Below, one piece after another: positions 17,299-25,321 of a stretch of DNA of 64,000 nucleotides. The notes under the pieces are model-generated. The model did no database searches and was not told the DNA's origin. It saw only the letters and a list, made by a program, of their open reading frames with translations. Numbering within the stretch: position 1 is the first letter of the stretch; every line of letters starts with the position of its first letter. The translations under genes and the position numbers were made by a program. The DNA comes from Streptomyces sp. CA-278952 (lineage in GTDB: Bacteria; Actinomycetota; Actinomycetes; Streptomycetales; Streptomycetaceae): assembly GCF_028747205.1 (NCBI RefSeq), contig NZ_CP112880.1:4588001-4652000 (forward strand), written 5' to 3'.

Positions 17299-17592
17299 GT
17301 GTCCGCTGCCAAGCCGAGCGCGTTGATCCGTTATACGGCGTTGCGCCTGCTGATCTTCGTCGGCTGCTTCCTCGCCGCCGGTGTCGCCGTCCACTTCGGG
17401 CTGGTGCCCGCAGGGCTCGGGGGCTCCAACGCGGTCTGGGTGATCCTCCTCGGTCTCCTCCTCTCCGCCCCGCTCAGCTACGTGCTGCTGCGCAAGCAGC
17501 GCGACGAGATGTCCGAGCAGATCGTCTCCACCGTCGACCGCACCAAGGCGCGCCTCGACGCCAACCGCACCCGCGAGGACGCGGTCCAGTAG
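17299..17592 (+). CDS. DUF4229 small membrane protein
   Basis: A 97-residue protein with two hydrophobic helices (LRLLIFVGCFLAAGVAVHFGL and AVWVILLGLLLSAPLSYVLL) separated by a short Gly-rich turn, then an Arg/Lys/Glu-rich cytoplasmic tail (RKQRDEMSEQIVSTVDRTK). This matches the actinobacterial DUF4229 pattern, whose function is unknown. GTG 17299 is the likely start, with a purine-rich GAGAGAGGG upstream. A nested hairpin lies 60 bp after the stop. Confidence 0.75.
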   Translation: MSAAKPSALIRYTALRLLIFVGCFLAAGVAVHFGLVPAGLGGSNAVWVILLGLLLSAPLSYVLLRKQRDEMSEQIVSTVDRTKARLDANRTREDAVQ

Positions 17593-17653
17593 CACCTGTA
17601 GCCGCCACGTAAGCTTCCTCACACACGCGCGCCGCGCGCACCCCTTCTCCGCC

Positions 17654-17694
17654 GGACCCCGGGCGGGAGCCAACAGGCTCCAGCACCGGGGTCC
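17654..17694 (+). terminator. Nested hairpin after the DUF4229 gene
   Basis: Outer stem ggaccccgg (17654-17662) with ccggggtcc (17686-17694), and an inner stem ggagcc (17666-17671) with ggctcc (17676-17681). It is a likely factor-independent terminator of the GNAT-DUF4229 unit, isolating the leader peptide promoter downstream. Confidence 0.65.
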
Positions 17695-17773
17695 GCGGCG
17701 TTCTCCGCCGTTCTGCGCCGCTTTCCAGCCATTCCCGCCCGGCGGACCTCCACCCGGAAGCCAAAGAAAGGCT

Positions 17774-17803
17774 TTGAGGTTCCCAAAGTTCAAGTGTTAA
17801 CGT
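17774..17803 (+). promoter_or_regulatory. Promoter for the leaderless cysteine-rich leader peptide
   Basis: TTGAGG (17774-17779), 18-bp spacer and TAACGT (17798-17803). The first GTG of the leader peptide begins 8 nt after the end of the -10 box, the spacing expected when the transcript starts at the start codon. No ribosome binding site precedes that GTG, so leaderless translation is inferred. Confidence 0.55.
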
Positions 17804-17810
17804 ATTCGAC

Positions 17811-17918
17811 GTGAAGACAGCTGTGCGCCTCCGTCATGCCGCGAGCATCCCGCTCGTGGCGCGCCTGCATGTCGACCTCTGCCGCTGTATGTCCGCGGTC
17901 TGTTGCCGCGAGGTCTGA
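17811..17918 (+). CDS. Cysteine-rich putative leader peptide
   Basis: A 35-codon ORF from GTG 17811 to TGA 17916-17918. The C-terminal half reads RLHVDLCRCMSAVCCR. It matches the actinobacterial leader-peptide pattern R-x-H-V/I-D-L-x-R-x-x-S-A-x-C, found ahead of sulphur-metabolism genes. Four cysteines, two adjacent, fall within ten residues near the end. Such runs work as sensors of charged tRNA-Cys or cysteine in attenuators. A short hairpin (17894-17898 with 17906-17910) overlaps the Cys codons and a GC-rich hairpin (17933-17940 with 17953-17960) follows the stop. The downstream gene, 120 bp away, is a DAACS symporter. Attenuation is inferred, not shown. Confidence 0.6.
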   Translation: MKTAVRLRHAASIPLVARLHVDLCRCMSAVCCREV

Positions 17919-17960
17919 TACGGCATCATGCAGCGGCGCCGCCCCCGACGCGGGCGCCGC
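17894..17960 (+). promoter_or_regulatory. Candidate attenuator hairpins after the leader peptide
   Basis: Hairpin 1 is cgcgg/ccgcg (17894-17898, 17906-17910), overlapping the adjacent Cys codons. Hairpin 2 is gcggcgcc/ggcgccgc (17933-17940, 17953-17960), 15 nt after the leader stop. Ribosome stalling on the Cys codons would block hairpin 1 and could change pairing further down. Speculative. Confidence 0.35.
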
Positions 17961-18037
17961 GACCCCGTCCCCGTTCCACCGCACGACCGCACGGTTGCCT
18001 CCGTGTGTCCCGATGCGTCCCCCGTTGGAGTGTGTCC

Positions 18038-19417
18038 GTGTCCGCGAACCCCGCGTCCGCCGCCCCCGAGGCCGAGCAGCCCACCGGCTCCGGCCCCGGC
18101 TTCCGTATACCCAGGGTGCCGTTCTGGGCCCAGATCGTCGCCGGTCTCGTCCTCGGCGTGCTGCTCGGCTGGCTGGCCCGCAGCCAGGACCTCGGCTGGC
18201 TCGTCACCACCCTCGACGAAATCGGCTCGCTCTTCGTCCAGCTGCTGAAGCTGGCCGTCGCCCCGCTGGTCTTCTTCGCGATCCTCGTGTCGATCACCAA
18301 CCTGCGCCAGGTCAACAACGCCGCCCGGCTCGCGACCCGCACCCTGCTCTGGTTCATGATCACCTCGCTGATCGCGGTCGCCATCGGCCTCGCGATCGGC
18401 CTGATCACCAACCCGGGCTCCGGCACCGGCCTCACGCCGAAGGACGGCGCGCTCTCCGAGACCAAGGGCAGCTGGATCGACTTCCTGACCGGCATCGTCC
18501 CGGACAACGTGATCACGCCGTTCACCGAGCTGAACGTGCTCCAGATCGTGTTCATGGCCGCCGTCGCCGGTATCGCCGCCCTCAAGCTGGGTGACAAGGC
18601 CAAGCCGATCCTCACCCTCAGCCAGTCGATCCTGGAGCTGCTCCAGAAGGCCCTGTGGTGGGTCATCCGCCTCGCCCCGATCGGCACCGTCGGCCTCATC
18701 GGCTACGCCATCGCCGACTACGGCTGGGACCTCATCGGCAAGTACGCGACGTTCACCGCCGACGTCTACATCGGCTGCGCCCTGGTGATGTTCGGCGTCT
18801 ACCCGCTGCTCCTGGCCACGGTCGCCAAGGTCAGCCCGCTCCAGTTCTACAAGGGCGCCTGGCCCGCGATCCAGCTCGCCTTCGTCTCCCGCTCCTCGGT
18901 CGGCACCATGCCGGTCACCCAGCGGGTCACCGAGCGCCTCGGCGTTCCGAAGGAGTACGCCTCCTTCGCCGTCCCGTTCGGCGCGACCACGAAGATGGAC
19001 GGCTGCGCCGCGATCTACCCGGCGCTCGCCGCGATCTTCATCGCGCAGATCTTCGACGTGCAGCTGGGCATCGGCGACTACCTCCTGATCGCCTTCGTCT
19101 CGGTGATCGGCTCGGCCGCCACCGCCGGTCTCACCGGCGCGACGGTCATGCTGACCCTCACCCTGTCCACGCTGGGCCTCCCGCTGGAGGGCGTCGGCCT
19201 GCTGATGGCCATCGACCCGATCCTGGACATGATGCGCACCGCCACCAACGTGGCCGGCCAGGCGCTGGTCCCGGTGATCGTCTCGGCCCGGGAGAAGATC
19301 CTCGACCACGACGCCTACAACTCGGCCTCGCCCTCCCCGCTCGACGCCTTCGGTGACAGCGACCAGGACGAGGTCCGCGACGCGGAGCCCAAGAGCGCGG
19401 TGCCCGTCACCGCCTAG
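18038..19417 (+). CDS. Dicarboxylate/amino acid:cation symporter (DAACS family)
   Basis: A 459-residue sodium- or proton-coupled transporter of the glutamate/dicarboxylate/cystine symporter family. It shows the two hairpin-loop motifs, SRSSVGTMPVTQRV and VPFGATTKMDGCAAIYP, and the last substrate helix IDPILDMMRTATNVAGQALV. About eight helices plus two re-entrant loops. GTG 18038 has GGAG 7 nt upstream. The family includes C4-dicarboxylate, glutamate and cystine (TcyP-type) carriers; the cysteine-rich leader upstream makes cystine uptake an attractive guess, but residues alone do not decide. A 22-bp stem terminator follows. Confidence 0.85.
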   Translation: MSANPASAAPEAEQPTGSGPGFRIPRVPFWAQIVAGLVLGVLLGWLARSQDLGWLVTTLDEIGSLFVQLLKLAVAPLVFFAILVSITNLRQVNNAARLATRTLLWFMITSLIAVAIGLAIGLITNPGSGTGLTPKDGALSETKGSWIDFLTGIVPDNVITPFTELNVLQIVFMAAVAGIAALKLGDKAKPILTLSQSILELLQKALWWVIRLAPIGTVGLIGYAIADYGWDLIGKYATFTADVYIGCALVMFGVYPLLLATVAKVSPLQFYKGAWPAIQLAFVSRSSVGTMPVTQRVTERLGVPKEYASFAVPFGATTKMDGCAAIYPALAAIFIAQIFDVQLGIGDYLLIAFVSVIGSAATAGLTGATVMLTLTLSTLGLPLEGVGLLMAIDPILDMMRTATNVAGQALVPVIVSAREKILDHDAYNSASPSPLDAFGDSDQDEVRDAEPKSAVPVTA

Positions 19418-19439
19418 CGCCTCTCGGCCCCGGCAGTCC

Positions 19440-19488
19440 TGACAGCGCCCTCGGACCACGTAAGGAACGTGGTCCGAGGGCGCTGTCA
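19440..19488. terminator. 22-bp stem bidirectional terminator
   Basis: Perfect inverted repeat (19440-19461 with 19467-19488), loop aagga, between convergent genes ending at 19417 and 19503. One of the longest perfect stems in the window. Confidence 0.9.
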
Positions 19489-19502
19489 TGTTCCGCGTAC
19501 GG

Positions 19503-20747
19503 TCAGGGGCGCTGGAAGAGCACCTCGGGGTTGTCCGGGGTCGGGCCGTGCAGCAGCCGGGACGGCCGGCCGCGCAGGCTCCGGTCGAGGAAGGCCGTCA
19601 CATAGCTCCGGGTGATCGTGGTCGAGCGGGCGGCGGAGAGCGGCGCGTCCGGGTCCTCGATGCCGAGCTGCTCACCGATCCCGGGGATGTCCGTGAAGGT
19701 GAAGTGCCCGGAGTCCCGCACCGTCAGCCACCGCTTGAAGCCGTCCAACCGGGCCCAGGCGTCGTCCCAGGACTCGTCGGCGCCGGGGCCGTGCCCGGGG
19801 TCGGTGCCCAGCATCAGGAACGGCCGCCCGCCCAGTCCCCGGACGGGGGCCGGGTCGAAGAACGTGCCGTCCAGGTTGACCCCCGCGTCCACCCGGCGGT
19901 CGGCGGCCATCGTGGAGGAGGCCGCGTTGCCCCCGATGGAGTGGCCCGCCATGCCCACCCGGTGCGGGTCGATCGTCCGGGCGTGCCGCCACGCCGGGTC
20001 CGGGCCGGTCAGCCGGTCCAGCAGGAACGAGAAGTCGGCGGCCCGCCCGGTGGATACGGCGGCCAGGACCTTTTGCCGCGCGGCCTGGTCGGGTTGCGCG
20101 TCCACCGTGCCGCAGGCCGCACACGTGAGGACCCGCCCGTCGGGCAGTTGCGTACCGGTCGATTCGTACGGATGGTCCGCGGTCGCCACGACGTAGCCCC
20201 GGCTCGCCAGCTCCTCCGCGAGCCCGGTCAGCGTGGCCCGGGGCGTGCCGAAGCCGGGGGAGAGCAGGACCAGCGGGAAGCGTCCCGGGGCCGGGCGGGC
20301 CGCCGTACGTGCATGGGTGCCGGTGGCGCTGACCCGCTCGGCCGGTACGACGTCCTCGAGGCCGCGCTGCACGAGCATCAGCCGCGCCTCTTCGTCCGTC
20401 ATGTACGGGGCCGGGTCGCCGCCGGTGCCGGGGCGGGCCGGGTAGTTCAGCGACACCAGCAATCGGCGCGGCCCGGCGGCCGGCACCCACGGGTCCGGGC
20501 GGGCGTGGTCGGTCAGGAACAGGGTGTCGCGGCCGGTGGCGTACCGGCCGGTGGGCGGGGGAAGCGTCGGCGGGGACGGCTCGGCCCGGTCGCCGGGGCC
20601 GGCGGAGGCGGGGGGTAAGGCGGTGGCCGGCGTCGGGCCGGACGCCGAGGCGGGGGCGGCCGGGGCCAGGGCGGCCAGGGCGGTCAGGGCGAGCGCCGCG
20701 GCGGTCGCGGCGACCCCGGCCGGTGCGTTGCGAAGGGAGATCGTCAT
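19503..20747 (-). CDS. Secreted alpha/beta hydrolase (PAF-acetylhydrolase/cutinase-like)
   Basis: A 414-residue protein with an N-terminal signal peptide (MTISLRNAPAGVAATAAALALTALA, cleavage near ASA-SG) and a Pro-rich linker. The alpha/beta hydrolase core has the nucleophile elbow GHSIGG, preceded by an oxyanion-type segment (FPLVLLSPGFGTPRATLTGLAEELASRGYVVATADHP). The likely acid is in LMLGTDPGH and the base in SGHFTFTD. This layout matches platelet-activating-factor acetylhydrolase and polyester-hydrolase-like secreted esterases. Substrate unknown. ATG 20747 was chosen because the signal peptide starts there; an upstream extension to 20966 lacks coding character. Confidence 0.8.
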   Translation of the reverse strand: MTISLRNAPAGVAATAAALALTALAALAPAAPASASGPTPATALPPASAGPGDRAEPSPPTLPPPTGRYATGRDTLFLTDHARPDPWVPAAGPRRLLVSLNYPARPGTGGDPAPYMTDEEARLMLVQRGLEDVVPAERVSATGTHARTAARPAPGRFPLVLLSPGFGTPRATLTGLAEELASRGYVVATADHPYESTGTQLPDGRVLTCAACGTVDAQPDQAARQKVLAAVSTGRAADFSFLLDRLTGPDPAWRHARTIDPHRVGMAGHSIGGNAASSTMAADRRVDAGVNLDGTFFDPAPVRGLGGRPFLMLGTDPGHGPGADESWDDAWARLDGFKRWLTVRDSGHFTFTDIPGIGEQLGIEDPDAPLSAARSTTITRSYVTAFLDRSLRGRPSRLLHGPTPDNPEVLFQRP

Positions 20748-20946
20748 GACCGCAACGCTAGGGAGGTGACCGGACGGGCACATCGGACGCCGGGTGGACC
20801 CCCTGTCGGACCACGGGATGACCCCTCTCCTCCGCCGGTCGCACCGGGCCGTCCCCGCCGCCGGTGACCGCTCGCCACGCCGCGGGGCCGCGCGCCGCCG
20901 TACCCTGGGGCGGGAGCAGGGCAGTGGGGGCGGGGAGGATCCGGAC

Positions 20947-21591
20947 GTGGGTGCAGTGAAGAGCAAACGGATGCCGCGCGCCGTGCGCGAGCAGCAGATG
21001 ATGGACGCCGCGGTGCGGACCTTCGGGCAGCGCGGCTACCGGGCCGCCTCGATGGACGAGATCGCGGAGCTGGCGGGCGTGTCCAAGCCGTTGGTCTACC
21101 TGTACCTGAATTCCAAGGAAGAGCTGTTCTCCGCCTGCATCCGTCGCGAGGCGAACGCCCTGCTGGAGGCGGTGCGCGCCGGGGTGGAGCCGGGGCTGCC
21201 CGCCGACGGCCAACTGTGGGCGGGGCTGCGGGCGTTCTTCCTCCACACCGCCGAGAATCCGGACGGCTGGTCGGTCCTGCACCGCCAGGCGCGTTCGCAC
21301 GGGGAGCCGTTCGTCAGCGAGCTCGGGGGCATGCGGGACGAGATCGTCGCGTTCGTGACGGGCCTGATCGGGGCCGCCGCCCGCGAGGCGCACAGCGACC
21401 CCGCACTCGCGGACCGGGACGTGGCGGGGCTCGCGCAGGCGCTGGTGGGCGCCGCGGAGTCGCTGGCGGGCTGGGCCAACGACACCCCGGACGTCTCGGC
21501 GAAGGAGGCCGCGGCGACCCTCATGAACTTCGCCTGGGCGGGCCTGGGGAACCTGATGCACGCCCGGCCGTGGCAGCCCCCGGCCGCTTAG
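20947..21591 (+). CDS. TetR family transcriptional regulator
   Basis: A 214-residue repressor. The N-terminal helix-turn-helix is standard (REQQMMDAAVRTFGQRGYRAASMDEIAELAGVSKPLVYLYLNSKEELF), followed by an all-helical ligand domain. GTG 20947 follows GGAGG with 8-nt spacing. It overlaps the MaoC gene by 4 nt at the stop codons (TTAG, convergent), so it sits right beside the fatty-acid module 21588-27247. The tandem TTACT(C/T)nnGAGT(A/C)A palindromes at 23871-23900 are a plausible target. Ligand is likely an acyl-CoA if it controls that module; this is inference. Confidence 0.85.
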   Translation: MGAVKSKRMPRAVREQQMMDAAVRTFGQRGYRAASMDEIAELAGVSKPLVYLYLNSKEELFSACIRREANALLEAVRAGVEPGLPADGQLWAGLRAFFLHTAENPDGWSVLHRQARSHGEPFVSELGGMRDEIVAFVTGLIGAAAREAHSDPALADRDVAGLAQALVGAAESLAGWANDTPDVSAKEAAATLMNFAWAGLGNLMHARPWQPPAA

Positions 21592-22523
21592 GAAGCCTCC
21601 CGGCTCACCGACCCCACGAGGTGCGCGCGCCCGTCGGGGCCGCGCAGTTCGAAGGCGTTCCCGGTGGCGTCGGCCGCGTACGTCACGGTGGCGGGCAGTA
21701 GGACGGGGGCTCTGAACTCGGCTCGAACGAAGCGGAGTTCGGAAGCGTCCCCGGCCTCGGCCAGGCAGCGGGCGACCGTCCACATGCCGTGCGCGATGGC
21801 CCGGGGGAAGCCGAACAGCCGGGCGGTCAGCGGGTGCAGATGGATCGGGTTGCGGTCTCCGGAGACGGCTCCGTACCGCCGCCCCAGATCGCCGGGCAGT
21901 CGCCATTCGGCGCGGGCGGGCAGGGCGTCGGCGGCCGGTGGGGCGGCGGTGACGGGGCCTTGCACGGCTGTCGCCCGGCGCTGCGCCCCGCCCGGTATCG
22001 TTCGGCCCGCCGGAGCGTTGCCCGCCGGAGCGTTGCCCTCCGGAGCGTTGCCCGGCGGCGTCTGCCGGTGGCGGGACAGATAGCCGCTGCGCGACTCCCA
22101 GACCAGCTCCCCGCCCACTCGCGCCTCGGTCGCCACCGTGACCTCGGTGCCCCGCCGGTGCGGCAGCAACTCCTCTGCGTACACCGCTAGTTCGAGCGCT
22201 TCGGTGGGCGCCACGGGCCGGTGCGGGGTGATCTCGATCCAGGTGTGGACGAGCCCGAGCACCGGCAGCGGGAAGGCGCGCCCGGTCATCAGCCGCATGG
22301 TCAGCGGGAAGGCCAGGACATGCGGGTACGTGAGCGGCAGCGGCCCGGACTCCGGGAACCCGCAGGTCCCCCGGTACGCGGCGAGGGGGCCGGGCGTGAC
22401 GGGCGCGGCCGGGCGGGTGAGGCGGCCGGGGGGCAGCGTGGCGTCCGGCCGTCCGGCGCGCTTGAACGGGGAGGTGAGGGCCCCGCGCGCGAGTGAGGCG
22501 GTGAGGGAGGTCATCGGGCTCAC
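21588..22523 (-). CDS. MaoC-like (R)-specific 3-hydroxyacyl dehydratase, HtdX-type
   Basis: A 311-residue double hot-dog protein. The C-terminal half carries the MaoC hydratase motif GAVSGDRNPIHLHPLTARLFGFPRAIAHGMWT with catalytic Asp and His; the N-terminal half is a degenerate hot dog (LTYPHVLAFPLTMRLMTGRAFPLPVLG). It hydrates or dehydrates enoyl/3-hydroxyacyl-CoA or -ACP. The gene order MaoC-FabG4 with a divergent thiolase mirrors the mycobacterial htdX-fabG4-fadA2 arrangement. GTG 22523 overlaps the FabG stop; ATG 22514 is an alternative. The linker between domains is a 15-bp minisatellite (GNAPEGNAPAGNAPAG). Confidence 0.82.
   Translation of the reverse strand: MSPMTSLTASLARGALTSPFKRAGRPDATLPPGRLTRPAAPVTPGPLAAYRGTCGFPESGPLPLTYPHVLAFPLTMRLMTGRAFPLPVLGLVHTWIEITPHRPVAPTEALELAVYAEELLPHRRGTEVTVATEARVGGELVWESRSGYLSRHRQTPPGNAPEGNAPAGNAPAGRTIPGGAQRRATAVQGPVTAAPPAADALPARAEWRLPGDLGRRYGAVSGDRNPIHLHPLTARLFGFPRAIAHGMWTVARCLAEAGDASELRFVRAEFRAPVLLPATVTYAADATGNAFELRGPDGRAHLVGSVSREAS
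22006..22050. repeat. 15-bp minisatellite in the MaoC linker
   Basis: Three tandem copies of ccc(g/t)ccggagcgttg (22006-22020, 22021-22035, 22036-22050), in frame, encoding repeats of GNAP(A/E) in the inter-domain linker. Copy number probably varies between strains. Confidence 0.8.
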
Positions 22524-23842
22524 GCCCCCAGCAGGCTCTGGCCGCAGACGCGCACCACCTGGCCGTTGACGGCGCCGGAGTCGGGCTGGGCGAACCAGGC
22601 GACGGCCTCGGCGACGTCGGCCGGAAGCCCGCCCTGGGAGAGGGAGTTCATGCGGCGGCCCGCCTCCCGGATGAGGAAGGGCACGGCGGCGGTCATCCTC
22701 GTCTCGATGAAGCCGGGGGCGACCGCGTTGACGGTGACGCCGTGCTCGGCGGCGGCGCGCGGGCCGAGTGAGCGGACGAGGCCGATGATGCCCGCCTTGC
22801 TGGCCGCGTAGTTGGTCTGGCCGCCGTTGCCCGCGATGCCCGCGATGGAGGCGGTGGCGACGATCCGGCCGCCCCGGTTCAGGGAGCCCGAGGCCAGGAG
22901 TTCGTCGGTGGTGCGGAGCACGCTGTCGAGGTTGACCTCGATGACCTGGGCCCAGCGTTCGGCCGGCATGTTGGCCAGGCGGCGGTCGCGGGTGATGCCC
23001 GCGTTGTGGACGAGGACGTCGAGCCCGTCCGGTGCGGCGGCGGCGATGCGGGCCGCGGCGTCGGGGGCGGTGATGTCCAGCGGCAGCGCGGTGGCCCCGA
23101 GCCGGTCGGCGGTGCGCACCAGGTCGTCCTGGGCCCCGGGGACGTCGAGCACGATCACGTGTGCCCCGTCGCGGGCGAGCACCGAGGCGACGGACGCGCC
23201 GATGCCCCGTGCCGCGCCGGTGACCAGGGCGGTACGGCCGGCGAGCGGGGCCGACCGGTCGGACCGGGGGCCGGGGGCGGCGGCGGTCAGCTCGATCACC
23301 TGGCCGCTGACGTACGCGGAGCGGGGGGAGAGGAGGAAGCGGAGGGTGGACTCGGCGGCTTCCGGAGCCGCGTCGGCCGGGAGCCGCACGAGCTGGACCG
23401 TGGCGCCCCGCCCGACCTCCTTGCCCAGCGACCGGACGAAACCCTCCAACGCCTGCTGGGCAGCGGCCTGGTGGTGGTCCTCTACGGTCGGCGGCGTGCC
23501 GAGGACGACGATCCGGCCACCGGGAGCCGGCGACCGTACGACGGGATGGAGGGCGGCGTGCACCTCGGCGAGTCCCCGGGCGGAGGTGACCCCCGTGGCG
23601 TCCAGGACGATCCCGGCGGGCCGCGCCGCCCGTGTCTCGACGGTGAGGCCGGTCGTGGCCAGCACCTTCGCCAGGCCGCCCCCCATCGCCGAGGTTCCGG
23701 CGGTCAGGTGCAGCAGCGGCCCGTCCAGGCGCGGCGTCTCCAGGGTCCAGCGGCGCAGCGGTGCGGGCTGCGGCAGGCCGAGCCGCCGGGTGAGGAAGCG
23801 GCCGGGTGCTGTGCCGGTGAGGTGCAGATAGCGATCGGCCAT
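22520..23842 (-). CDS. fabG: High-molecular-weight 3-oxoacyl-ACP/CoA reductase (FabG4-like)
   Basis: A 440-residue two-domain SDR. The N-terminal flavodoxin-like domain (about residues 1-200) lacks a normal SDR active site. The C-terminal domain (about 205-440) is a complete SDR: TGAARGIG cofactor loop, NAGI, catalytic Ser in ASIAGIAGN and YAASK. This architecture is that of mycobacterial FabG4, an NADH-dependent ketoacyl-CoA reductase. It is translationally coupled to the MaoC gene. The promoter region shared with the divergent thiolase carries two tandem palindromes. Confidence 0.88.
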   Translation of the reverse strand: MADRYLHLTGTAPGRFLTRRLGLPQPAPLRRWTLETPRLDGPLLHLTAGTSAMGGGLAKVLATTGLTVETRAARPAGIVLDATGVTSARGLAEVHAALHPVVRSPAPGGRIVVLGTPPTVEDHHQAAAQQALEGFVRSLGKEVGRGATVQLVRLPADAAPEAAESTLRFLLSPRSAYVSGQVIELTAAAPGPRSDRSAPLAGRTALVTGAARGIGASVASVLARDGAHVIVLDVPGAQDDLVRTADRLGATALPLDITAPDAAARIAAAAPDGLDVLVHNAGITRDRRLANMPAERWAQVIEVNLDSVLRTTDELLASGSLNRGGRIVATASIAGIAGNGGQTNYAASKAGIIGLVRSLGPRAAAEHGVTVNAVAPGFIETRMTAAVPFLIREAGRRMNSLSQGGLPADVAEAVAWFAQPDSGAVNGQVVRVCGQSLLGA

Positions 23843-23870
23843 TGTCCTGACTCCCTGCTCGGTCGTAGAT

Positions 23871-23900
23871 TTACTCCTGAGTAAGGTTACTTAAGAGTCA
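23871..23900. promoter_or_regulatory. Two tandem TetR-type operators
   Basis: TTACTC-ct-GAGTAA (23871-23884, perfect 6-bp arms) and, after 2 bp, TTACTT-aa-GAGTCA (23887-23900, one mismatched arm pair). Centre-to-centre spacing is 16 bp. They lie between the divergent fabG (start 23842) and thiolase (start 23943) genes, where a repressor would control both. Confidence 0.65.
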
Positions 23901-23942
23901 GGAGCTGGTCGAGATGCACCATCCCGGACCGACCGAGACGAG

Positions 23943-25238
23943 ATGGTCACGGTGACGAGCCCGCGCCCGTCGATTCCCCTCGCCCTGCCCCAGCCGCGCC
24001 GCGTCGCGGTCATCGGCGGCAGCCGCACCCCCTTCGCCCGTTCCGACGGCCCGTACGCGACCGCCTCCAACCAGGACCTGCTGACGGCCGCGCTCGACGG
24101 CCTCGTGGAGCGCCACGGCCTGGCCGGGGACCGGGTCGGGGCGTTCGTCGCGGGCGCGGTCCTCAAGCACAGCCGCGACTTCAACCTGGCGAGGGAGACG
24201 GTCCTCGGCTCCGCGCTCGACCCGCGCACCCCGGCGTACGACATCCAACAGGCGTGTGGCACGGGCCTCCAGGCGGTGATCGCCGCCGCGAACACCATCG
24301 CGCTCGGGTCCGCCGACTCGGCGATCGCGGGCGGCTCCGACACCACCAGCGACGCCCCGCTCGGCGTCAACGACGAACTGCGCCGCATCCTGCTCGCCGC
24401 CCGCCGCGCGAAGACGACGACCGCCCGCCTCGGGGCGCTCGCCGCCGTCCGCCCCCGCCACCTCGTCCCGGACATCCCGCGCAACGCCGAACCCCGCACC
24501 GGCCTGTCGATGGGCGAGCACGCCGCCGTCACCGCGCGCCGCTGGGCGGTGAGCCGCCAGGACCAGGACCTGCTGGCCGCCACCAGCCACCAGCGCCTGG
24601 CGGCCGCGTACGAACGGGGCTTCCTGGACGACCTGGTAGTCCCGTACCGAGGCCTGGAGCGTGACCAGAACCTCCGCCCGGAATCGACGGTCGAGAAACT
24701 GGCGCGACTGAAGCCGGTGTTCGGGACATCCGAGCCCAACCCCACCATGACAGCGGGCAATTCGACGCCGCTGACGGACGGCGCGGCGACGGTCCTGCTG
24801 GCGAGCGAGGAGTGGGCGCGGGAGCGGGGTCTGGAGCCCCTCGCCTACCTCTCCCTCTACGAGACGGCGGCCGTGGACTACGTCGACGGCGACGACGGCC
24901 TCCTCATGGCCCCGGCGTACGCGGTGCCGCGCCTGCTGGAGCGGGCCGGTCTCGGCATCGAGGACTTCGACCTGTACGAGATCCACGAGGCCTTCGCCTC
25001 CCAGGTGCTGGCCACCCTCGCCGCCTGGGAGAAGCAGGGCCTGGCCCCGGTGGACCGGACCCGGCTGAACGTGGCCGGTTCCTCCCTGGCCACCGGCCAC
25101 CCCTTTGCCGCGACGGGCGCCCGGATCGTCGCCACCCTGGCCAAGCTCCTCGCGGAACGGGACGCGCCGGTCCGGGGCCTGATCTCGATCTGCGCGGCGG
25201 GCGGCCAGGGGGTGACGGCCATCCTCGAACGCCCCTGA
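23943..25238 (+). CDS. Acetyl-CoA C-acyltransferase (thiolase, FadA2-like)
   Basis: A 431-residue thiolase. The nucleophilic Cys lies in QQACGTGLQA (about residue 104), the His in NVAGSSLATGHPFAATGAR and the second Cys in SICAAGGQG. It catalyses thiolytic cleavage or condensation of 3-ketoacyl-CoA. It diverges from fabG/MaoC and is followed 83 bp later by an acyl-CoA synthetase gene, together forming a complete set for activation and chain modification of fatty acids. ATG 23943 is the likely start, although the ribosome binding site is weak. Confidence 0.9.
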   Translation: MVTVTSPRPSIPLALPQPRRVAVIGGSRTPFARSDGPYATASNQDLLTAALDGLVERHGLAGDRVGAFVAGAVLKHSRDFNLARETVLGSALDPRTPAYDIQQACGTGLQAVIAAANTIALGSADSAIAGGSDTTSDAPLGVNDELRRILLAARRAKTTTARLGALAAVRPRHLVPDIPRNAEPRTGLSMGEHAAVTARRWAVSRQDQDLLAATSHQRLAAAYERGFLDDLVVPYRGLERDQNLRPESTVEKLARLKPVFGTSEPNPTMTAGNSTPLTDGAATVLLASEEWARERGLEPLAYLSLYETAAVDYVDGDDGLLMAPAYAVPRLLERAGLGIEDFDLYEIHEAFASQVLATLAAWEKQGLAPVDRTRLNVAGSSLATGHPFAATGARIVATLAKLLAERDAPVRGLISICAAGGQGVTAILERP

Positions 25239-25321
25239 CCCGCCCGCCTCTTGCCCCACCCCCTGCCGGACGGACGACCCGGCGAACCGACCCGCCCGAC
25301 CCCCGAACCGAGGAGCCGCAC

